Of a stretch of DNA of 64,000 nt, positions 58,455-64,000 are shown piece by piece (position 1 is the first letter of the stretch; each line of letters starts with the position of its first letter). The position numbers and the translations under genes were made by a program. This stretch comes from an uncultured Clostridia bacterium (GTDB lineage Bacteria > Bacillota > Clostridia > Christensenellales > Aristaeellaceae), in the NCBI GenBank assembly GCA_934662505.1, contig CAKUKE010000011.1:1-64000 (forward strand), in the 5' to 3' direction. The notes beneath the pieces are model-generated. The model saw nothing but the letters and a program-made list of their open reading frames with translations. It was not told where the DNA came from and did not search any database.

Positions 58455-58878
58455 AAAACCGCACCGTCAGATCGTGGGTGGCGACAAAGCGTCCCTGCAT
58501 ATCCAGCTGATATTTCAGCCGCACCTCGCCCTCGCCCTTTTCCACCCGCCACTGCACCCGGGTGGAAAACACGCCCATGTTCAGGGAGCCGAAGGAGGTC
58601 GCATAGCACCCGTCGAACCGCTGTCCCCTGCCGAAAACCAGCGTCGCGCCGTAATCGCCCGTGCGGTTCATGGTCACCTGTCCCGGGGACAGGGTAAGGG
58701 TCACGGGCTGGGGCTCATCGCTGTCGCCGTCGGTCTCCTCGTAGCGGAGCACATAGCCCTTTTCCTGTTTTTCCAGCGTTCCCGTGGTCATCAGCCGGAT
58801 CTCCTCCGGCTTGCCGCCGCCCTCCGGGCAGCTTTTGCCGATCATGGTCACAAGCACCGTCTTCATCTGCTCGCTCAT
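58438..58878 (-). CDS. DUF1934 family protein (lipocalin-like)
   Basis: 146 residues: a beta-barrel with LVTMIGKSCPEGGGKPEEIRLMTTGTLEKQEKGYVLRYEET and the later TRVQWRVEKGEGEVRLKYQLDMQGRFVATHDLTV. This pattern is DUF1934 (B. subtilis YwiB type), a small calycin-like protein of unknown ligand. Start overlaps the LOG gene stop (ATGA). Confidence 0.82.
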   Translation of the reverse strand: MSEQMKTVLVTMIGKSCPEGGGKPEEIRLMTTGTLEKQEKGYVLRYEETDGDSDEPQPVTLTLSPGQVTMNRTGDYGATLVFGRGQRFDGCYATSFGSLNMGVFSTRVQWRVEKGEGEVRLKYQLDMQGRFVATHDLTVRFYAQDA

Positions 58879-59432
58879 TGCCCGCTCTCCGCCTTTTCTC
58901 CTTCTCCCAGCAGCGCCGCCATTTCCTCCAGCGACCCTGCAAAATGAATGCCCGCCTGCCGTGTCCGGTCGGACAGCCCCATGTCCACCATTTTCTGCAG
59001 CTGCCGCCGCAGATCCTGATAATACCCGTTCAGATCATAGAGCACAACGGGCGCTTTCAGGCGACCCATGGCGGAGGCGCACATCACCTCGGCAATCTCC
59101 TCCAGCGTGCCCGTCCCGCCGGGGAAGGCGATGAACGCCTCGCCCAGTTCGATCATTCTGGTACGCCGCTCGGCCATGGTTTCCGCCACGATGAGCCGGG
59201 TCAGCTCCTCGCAGTGCACCCCTTCCTCCACAAAAAAGCGGGTCTCCACCCCGATGACCGGCGCACCGGCCGCCAGCGCGCTGTGCGCCAGCTGCCCCAT
59301 CAGCCCCGTTCTGGAGCCTCCGTACACCAGCGTGTGCCCCATCTGACCAATCCACCGTCCCAGTTCCCGGACGGCCTGTCCCAGCGACGGGTCGCTGCCC
59401 TCGCTCGCTCCCAGATACACCGTGATCCGCAT
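58875..59432 (-). CDS. LOG-family protein (TIGR00730)
   Basis: 185 residues; GGAGG upstream. Signature YGGSRTGLMGQLA (37-49) and PGGTGTLEEI (104-113), the nucleotide-binding loop of LOG proteins. Family members hydrolyse the N-glycosidic bond of nucleoside 5'-monophosphates (cytokinin riboside monophosphates or AMP). Previously misnamed lysine decarboxylases. It is 99 bases after the GNAT gene, perhaps in one transcript. Confidence 0.92.
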   Translation of the reverse strand: MRITVYLGASEGSDPSLGQAVRELGRWIGQMGHTLVYGGSRTGLMGQLAHSALAAGAPVIGVETRFFVEEGVHCEELTRLIVAETMAERRTRMIELGEAFIAFPGGTGTLEEIAEVMCASAMGRLKAPVVLYDLNGYYQDLRRQLQKMVDMGLSDRTRQAGIHFAGSLEEMAALLGEGEKAESGQ

Positions 59433-59531
59433 GGACTTTTCCTCCGTTGCTTTTTTCCTTCAGGCGTGCTTCCGCCGCCCGGTCTTTGCCGCTTCGGCAC
59501 GGTGCTTCCCGCCGCGCCGTTTTTTCCGCCT

Positions 59532-60017
59532 CTACAGCGCCTTGCGGTAAAAGCACACGTCCAGCCGCCGGCCGAATTTTTCCGCCACGTCGTGAAGCGT
59601 GCCCTCCAGCACGAACCCCTGCTTTTCGTGGAACGCCATGGAGCGTTTGTTATTGCCCGTGATGATGGACACCACGCTCCGCAGCCCCATGTTCCGCGCC
59701 AGCGGCTCCAGCGCCGCCCACAGCGCGCCGCCCACGTGCCGGTGGGTGTCCCCCTCCCGCACGTAAATGGACAGATCCGCCGTCACCCGGTACCCTGCCC
59801 GCTCGTTAAAGGGGCTCAGATAGGCAAAGCCCACCACCTGCGCCCCCTCCCGCGCCACGAAAAACGGGTATTTTTCCGTGACCGAGCGAACCCTTTGCCC
59901 GTACTGCGCCGCCGTCAGCGCTTCCTCCTCCAGCGACACGTCCGTATGCAGCACATAATGGTTGTATATCTCCGCGCAGGCCTGAATATCGCCCGCCGTG
60001 ATCGGTTCAATGTTCAT
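59532..60017 (-). CDS. GNAT acetyltransferase, phosphinothricin acetyltransferase-like
   Basis: 161 residues: IEPITAGDIQACAEIYNHYVLHTDVSLEEEAL at the start, then YPFFVAREGAQVVGFAYLSPFNERAGYRVTADLSIYV and HRHVGGALWAALEPLARNMGLRSVVSIITGNNKRSMAFHEKQGF. These are the Pat/Bar family strands; the acetyl-CoA loop is H-RHVGGAL. Family members N-acetylate phosphinothricin or amino acids such as methionine sulfone; the actual substrate is unknown. Confidence 0.88.
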   Translation of the reverse strand: MNIEPITAGDIQACAEIYNHYVLHTDVSLEEEALTAAQYGQRVRSVTEKYPFFVAREGAQVVGFAYLSPFNERAGYRVTADLSIYVREGDTHRHVGGALWAALEPLARNMGLRSVVSIITGNNKRSMAFHEKQGFVLEGTLHDVAEKFGRRLDVCFYRKAL

Positions 60018-60100
60018 TTTCCCGCCTCTTTTTTCTCTGTTTTTATCCCTGCCGCAGCCGTCCGCCGGAAACCGTCCGAACGCCGCCTGCGTCCGGCGAT

Positions 60101-60129
60101 ATCATAGCATACATTCCCTTCAGGCGCAA
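60101..60129 (-). promoter_or_regulatory. SigA-type promoter of the GNAT-LOG-flavoprotein run
   Basis: Minus strand: TTGCGC (60124-60129), 17-base spacer, TATGAT (60101-60106), about 85 bases before the GNAT start. No other clear promoter is seen down to 56.1 kb, which suggests a single transcript. Confidence 0.65.
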
Positions 60130-60164
60130 TGCGCGCAGCGCCGTCCCTGAACGCCCCGGACGCG

Positions 60165-61025
60165 TTACGCCAGACGCTTCCTGCAGCAGACATATCCGCC
60201 GATCCGCGTCATGCCCAGCCGCCGCACCGCTTCCTCCTCCGCCGCGTCGCAGAAGAACGTCACGTATTTTCCGCCCTGCCGCTTCACCTCGTACAGCACG
60301 GCCGAAACCAGTGCGGAAAACGTCTGACGCCGCGCTCCGCCGTTTTTCACATCCACACCGAAAATTTCGTACCACCCCTCGCCCGCCTTCGCAGCGCAGG
60401 CGCACCCGACGGGTTCCTCCCCCGCCAGACAGACAAACAGCAGCCACCGCGCCCTGTCCGCCCAGATCCGCTCGGACGTCCAGTACATATCACCGGCCGC
60501 GCCGTCGTGGAGCGCCCGGAAGCGCTCAAAGCCCTCCGCGGTCGTCACCAGCGCCACATCTGCCCCCGGTGCGCCGGGGGCAAGGTTCGCCAGAAAGGCG
60601 GTGTGGTTGACGCTTTCCTCGATTCGTTCAAACCCGCGCGCCGCCAAAAACGCCAGCGCTTTCACGTTTTCCGCAGGAAAGCCAAGGTAAAGGTCGTAGC
60701 CCGGAAAATGGGTCTGCGCAAACAGGCAGAATTCTTCCAGCGCCCGTTGGGTGTGTTCGGCGATGCTGAAGCTGACCGTGGACAGGTAACGGTCGTCCGG
60801 CAGCGCCTCATAATGAATCCACCCCGCCACCGTGCCTGCGCATTCAAAAAGGAGAATGCCCTCCGTATCCGTTGAAAACGCCGCGCGGGCGCGCCGCAGA
60901 AAATCCGCCTTCGTTTTGATGCCGTCATAATACGCAGGATACCCCGACGCGGAAGCGTCGAGACTGAGGGCGTACGCAAAATCCGCGTACCGTTCAAAAT
61001 CCTCTCTCGTGCAGGTTCTGAGCAT
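60165..61025 (-). CDS. Double GNAT-domain acetyltransferase
   Basis: 286 residues with two GNAT-like halves. First: TEGILLFECAGTVAGWIHYEALPDDRYLSTVSFSIAEHTQRALEEF, about 50-150. Second: RWLLFVCLAGEEPVGCACAAKAGEGWYEIFGVDVKNGGARRQTFSALVSAVLYEVK, about 195-286. The acetyl-CoA loop of the second half (NGGARRQTFSALV) is not canonical. Clostridial GNATs of this size are common and have no defined substrate. Confidence 0.78.
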   Translation of the reverse strand: MLRTCTREDFERYADFAYALSLDASASGYPAYYDGIKTKADFLRRARAAFSTDTEGILLFECAGTVAGWIHYEALPDDRYLSTVSFSIAEHTQRALEEFCLFAQTHFPGYDLYLGFPAENVKALAFLAARGFERIEESVNHTAFLANLAPGAPGADVALVTTAEGFERFRALHDGAAGDMYWTSERIWADRARWLLFVCLAGEEPVGCACAAKAGEGWYEIFGVDVKNGGARRQTFSALVSAVLYEVKRQGGKYVTFFCDAAEEEAVRRLGMTRIGGYVCCRKRLA

Positions 61026-61162
61026 GGCTTTTTCTCCGTTTTCCCCAAAGCCGCCGCGCCCGTTTCAGGGCGGCCTCGGCAGCACGTTCCGTTTCCGCCG
61101 CCGAAAAAACGGCGGACGAGCGCCCGGGCGCGATACCGTCCGGCGCGCCTGATCTCACCGTT

Positions 61163-61191
61163 ATCATAGCGCGATCCCCCTGCGCCGTCAA
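61163..61191 (-). promoter_or_regulatory. SigA-type promoter of the double GNAT gene
   Basis: Minus strand: TTGACG (61186-61191), 17-base spacer, TATGAT (61163-61168). Confidence 0.75.
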
Positions 61192-61218
61192 CTTTTTCCC
61201 GTCCCGCCCCTCTGCCGA

Positions 61219-61250
61219 CAAAAAAAGACGGTCGGACGGCCGTCTTTTTT
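61219..61250. terminator. Intrinsic terminator after tldE
   Basis: AAAAAAGACGG and CCGTCTTTTTT arms around an eight-base loop, A and T runs on both sides, so usable in both directions. Confidence 0.85.
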
Positions 61251-61451
61251 GTGTCAAAATGCTGCGTTCTAAACGCGTCCATGCGGCATGAAGGGGCTCA
61301 CCCCGCACGGCGCTGCCCGTGTTTTTTCGTGTACGGCTCGCCCATTGAGCGCGCCGGGCTCCGTCCCGGCTTTTGCCGCAGGGGAAATGCAAGCGCTTCC
61401 CGTCCCGGCTGCCCCGCTGTAAAAAGGCGGCAGGGCTGCCGGGGAGCCCCG

Positions 61452-62666
61452 TTACTTTTTCACGTCCATGGTCACGGCGCATTGCAGCGTTCCCGGCTGC
61501 AGCCCGCTTCGGACGGCGCCGAGATAATCCTTCCCCAGCAGGTCATAGAAGCTGCCGCTGACGTTCAGCTCGGGCAGCCGTCCGACCAGTTCGCCGTTTT
61601 CCATCAGGTACGCCATCTGCACGGGGGTGGCGAAATGACCGTCGGGCGTGGTATCGCCGCCGGAGGCCAGCACCACGTACACCGCCCTGCCGGGCACCAG
61701 TGCGCCAAGGCTCGGCGCGGTGGGGTCGGTATAGAAGCTGTTGAAGCCCAGCGAAGGCACCCCGTCGTATTCGGCCGCCGCCGTGCCCAGGTTTTGCAAA
61801 TGGAACTGCGCCGCGGATTTTCTGGTGGTCAGCAGCCCGGTCAGCGTGCCTTTTTCGATGAGCGCAGGCCGCAGGTCGGGTGCCACGCACCCTTCCGTGT
61901 CAAAGAAGCAGACGCCGGGGTTGGTCTCCGGGTTCATGTCGTTGCGCAGGGAAAGCCTGTCCGAAAACGCCTTCTGCCCCAGCCTGCCGCTGAGCAGCGA
62001 CGCGCCCGACACGTATACTTCGGCGACAAAATGCTGCAGGAACGTGCCGAACAGATCCGACGCGTTCATCACCACGGGATACCGGTCGGGCGTAATGTCG
62101 GCGGGGGTATAAAACGCGTCGTATTCCTTTCTGAACTGTTTCAGCAGCCCCTCCTCGTCAAAGGAGGCGCCGTCGTAGACAAGGACGGTGTCAAACAGGC
62201 TGCCCGCCCCCCGGTTCTGCGCCAGCAGCTCAAGCTGGATCCTGCGCCCGGCGCTGACCAGACGGCGACCCAGCGAATTGCGGTACGACGCCTTTTTGTC
62301 GATCAGGCTGATCTTGTTGGAAAAGGCGAACCGGGGGCACGCTTCGCCCAGACGGTCCAGAAAGCGCTGCATGGCGGGCATGAACGCGGACACGGTGAAG
62401 ATCTCCTCCTCGTGCACTTCTTCCCGCTCCAGCGCCCCCTCCAGCCCGCAGGGGTAGGGGATGCCCAACTTCAACGCCTCCGCGGCCTTTTTCTCCAGCG
62501 CCGCCTCGTCGGGCGTACCCAGACAGCCCGCCACGCCGATGCAGCCGTTTTCATACACCCGGACGGTGCCGGTGGTCTCTTCCTGCTCCCGGAAGCTGTC
62601 GATCCTGCCGCCGGTCACATTCAGGGTGACGGAACGGCAGGTATTCGTCAGAAATTCTTTTTCCAT
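61452..62666 (-). CDS. tldE: TldE/PmbA-family metalloprotease subunit
   Basis: 404 residues. It has the PmbA-like architecture (SVTLNVTGGRIDSFREQEETTGTVRVY near the start; GAGSLFDTVLVYDGASFDEEGL; YPVVMNASDLFGTFLQHFVAEVY; the C-terminal LGTPDEA- and VYVVLASGGDTTPDGHFATPVQMAYLMENGEL segments) but lacks HExxxH, as expected for the non-catalytic partner. Together with TldD it forms a hetero-oligomeric protease that trims peptides such as microcin precursors or CcdA. It starts twelve bases after the tldD stop. Confidence 0.85.
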   Translation of the reverse strand: MEKEFLTNTCRSVTLNVTGGRIDSFREQEETTGTVRVYENGCIGVAGCLGTPDEAALEKKAAEALKLGIPYPCGLEGALEREEVHEEEIFTVSAFMPAMQRFLDRLGEACPRFAFSNKISLIDKKASYRNSLGRRLVSAGRRIQLELLAQNRGAGSLFDTVLVYDGASFDEEGLLKQFRKEYDAFYTPADITPDRYPVVMNASDLFGTFLQHFVAEVYVSGASLLSGRLGQKAFSDRLSLRNDMNPETNPGVCFFDTEGCVAPDLRPALIEKGTLTGLLTTRKSAAQFHLQNLGTAAAEYDGVPSLGFNSFYTDPTAPSLGALVPGRAVYVVLASGGDTTPDGHFATPVQMAYLMENGELVGRLPELNVSGSFYDLLGKDYLGAVRSGLQPGTLQCAVTMDVKK

Positions 62667-62678
62667 GACTTTTTCACC

Positions 62679-64000
62679 TCACTGCACATTCATGGACGAT
62701 ACGCGGACGTAGGGGCCGCCGAAGCCCACGGGCAGGTTCATCTGCTCCATCTTGCCGCAGCCGCCGGTAACAAAGGACAAAAGCTGCACGTCGCGGGTCA
62801 GCCCGTCGATCAGCCCCAGGGTCTCAAACACGGAGCCGGTCAGCACGCTGATCTGCACCGGCCGCCCCAGCTTGCCGTCCACGATCTCATAGGCCAGACT
62901 GGGCGCGATGGTAAAGGTGCTCATCCCGCTGCCGTGACGGATGGTCTTGATGAAGTATCCCTTCCTGATGGGCGCGATCAGCTGATCAAAGTCCAGATCG
63001 CCCCCTTCAATGTAGGTGGTGGTCATGCGGACGATGGGCTCAAAGGTGCAGTCCACCGCCCGGGCGTTGCCCGTCGTCGCCTCATCCAGCGCAGCGGCGG
63101 TCTGGGCGCTGTGCAGCCGACCCGTCAGCACGCCGTTTTTGATGAGGTAGTTTTTACGCGCCTTCGTCCCTTCGTCGTCATAGGGCACGTAGCCGCTGCC
63201 GGGCACGCCGCCCCACTCGGCGATGGACAGAATGGGCGACCCCACGGTTTTGCCCAGCTGCCATTCGTCCCGCATGGTCTCATCCGACAGCATGAAGTCC
63301 GATTCGGACTTATGGCCGAAGGACTCGTGGGCGAACACGCCCGCCGCCTCCGGCGACAGCACCACGGGGTATTTCCCCGGCGTGACGGGCACGGATTGCC
63401 GCATGAACGCCGCCTGCTCCGCCATGGCCGCGCGGATCTCCTCCGTCAGCCCCTTCAGCTCGTCAAAGCGGGTCGCGCCCTTCTGCCAGTGGCCGGAGAA
63501 CTTCTTTTCCCCCTCCGTCATGCTGCAGGAGAAGGACACGCCGCAGGTCTGATAGTCGTAGGTGATGTCCGCGCCCAGACTGGACTTAAAATGAAACACG
63601 CTGCTGCGGTCAAGGTAGGCGCCCCGGGGCATGGTCACGCAGGCGTCCTCGGTCAGAAGGGGCAGGTACGCCTGAAGCAGCGCCTGCTTCTCTCCCGCCG
63701 GAATATCCCGAACGGAGCAGTCCGTAAAGCGCATCACCCTGTCCCGATTGCGCTCAAGACGGCGGACGACGGGGTCGTCTGCAATCTGTGCGTTCGGCGT
63801 GGCGGCGGCATACAGACCGTCCAGCGTATTCTGCAGGTGCGCCAGATCGGTCACGGATGCGTAATACCACATCCTGCCGTCATAGACCCGCAGAAAGGCG
63901 CGGCGCTCCTCCCGGGTCTTCATTTCCTCCAGCACGCCCGCCTGATAGGAAATCGTCGTGCGGCAGCGGTCTTCCGTCCGCACGTCCGCGTAAAAATCTT
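62679..64000 (-). CDS. tldD: TldD-family zinc metalloprotease (5' end cut by window edge)
   Basis: The frame is open to base 64000 (440 codons seen), so the N-terminal part lies outside. The catalytic motif is HESFGHKSESD (HExxxH with the downstream Glu) in VFAHESFGHKSESDFM, which binds zinc. Before it lies the family strand GKYPVVLSPEAAGV; after it GYVPYDDEGTKARKNYLIKNGVLTGRLHS. The C-terminal VTGGCGKMEQMNLPVGFGGPYVRV is typical of TldD. Visible upstream residues FYADVRTEDR match the usual N-terminal strand, so a GTG at 63983 is not the real start. Confidence 0.93.
   Translation of the reverse strand, partial: DFYADVRTEDRCRTTISYQAGVLEEMKTREERRAFLRVYDGRMWYYASVTDLAHLQNTLDGLYAAATPNAQIADDPVVRRLERNRDRVMRFTDCSVRDIPAGEKQALLQAYLPLLTEDACVTMPRGAYLDRSSVFHFKSSLGADITYDYQTCGVSFSCSMTEGEKKFSGHWQKGATRFDELKGLTEEIRAAMAEQAAFMRQSVPVTPGKYPVVLSPEAAGVFAHESFGHKSESDFMLSDETMRDEWQLGKTVGSPILSIAEWGGVPGSGYVPYDDEGTKARKNYLIKNGVLTGRLHSAQTAAALDEATTGNARAVDCTFEPIVRMTTTYIEGGDLDFDQLIAPIRKGYFIKTIRHGSGMSTFTIAPSLAYEIVDGKLGRPVQISVLTGSVFETLGLIDGLTRDVQLLSFVTGGCGKMEQMNLPVGFGGPYVRVSSMNVQ

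Larger units (their letters stand above)
61026..61451. other. Intergenic region, 426 bp
   Basis: Holds the double-GNAT promoter (61163-61191), a leader of about 130 bases that can form a CCGCCG/CGGCGG stem, and the tldE terminator (61219-61250). Between 61251 and 61451 no feature is recognisable. Confidence 0.6.

Noticed and set aside
1..64000. Prophage, insertion sequence, integron or tRNA-associated island
   Set aside because: No transposase, integrase, phage structural gene, terminal inverted repeats with target duplication, tRNA or attachment-site-like repeat was seen anywhere.

Overview
The window is a chromosomal segment from a GC-rich, spore-forming Firmicute, most likely a gut-type clostridium. 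Evidence for this: the spore-cortex pair sleB-ypeB, a SpoVT/AbrB-type regulator, zinc-type S14 (rpsZ), a KOW protein between map and infA, and consistent Gram-positive style ribosome binding sites (AAGGAGG). I see no rRNA, tRNA, CRISPR array, prophage or insertion sequence. Both edges cut genes: a DUF4143 ATPase at base 1 and tldD at base 64000.

Layout. 1-8.3 kb: DUF4143 ATPase, a short AbrB-type protein, then a minus-strand pair (sugar/aminoglycoside-type kinase followed by an N-acyl-D-amino-acid deacylase) divergent from a sugar-1-phosphate nucleotidyltransferase, a MazG-like pyrophosphohydrolase and rhamnulokinase. 8.4-11.2 kb, plus strand: trmO, a DUF4317 protein, an ElaA acetyltransferase and a NUDIX protein with a doubtful 5' end. 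11.3-14.8 kb, minus strand: sleB-ypeB and mtaB. 14.9-23.4 kb, plus strand: SGNH hydrolase, ferredoxin-fused aldo/keto reductase, lgt, a penicillin-binding-type serine hydrolase overlapping recX, an orphan solute-binding protein, an aminotransferase and a DUF378 protein.

23.7-40.6 kb is one minus-strand S10-spc-alpha ribosomal supercluster: rpsJ-rplCDWB-rpsS-rplV-rpsC-rplP-rpmC-rpsQ-rplNXE-rpsZ-rpsH-rplFR-rpsE-rpmD-rplO-secY-adk-map-KOW-infA-rpmJ-rpsMKD-rpoA-rplQ. It starts from a strong promoter with A-tracts upstream and a leader of about 225 nt, and ends at an intrinsic terminator just past rplQ.

41.5-47.7 kb, minus strand, holds a tightly packed set of six genes for envelope or secreted proteins of unknown function, ending in an 874-residue repeat protein. 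It is divergent from an uncharacterised radical SAM protein. 49.3-52.8 kb: addB (without a visible Walker A motif) and a small overlapping ORF. 53.5-55.8 kb: a DUF1538 membrane protein coupled to a PII-like protein, each built from two copies of its own domain. 56.1-60.0 kb: a packed run of flavin reductase, BaiN/HI0933 flavoprotein, unknown protein, DUF1934, LOG protein and GNAT. 60.2-64 kb: a double GNAT protein and tldE-tldD.

The candidates that most deserve a second look are the 41.5-47.7 kb envelope operon with its divergent radical SAM gene, and the DUF1538/PII-like pair. Short degenerate repeats with about 60-bp spacing recur in several intergenic stretches. Positions, motifs and lengths were read from the sequence; family names come from recognition of motifs, without any database search.
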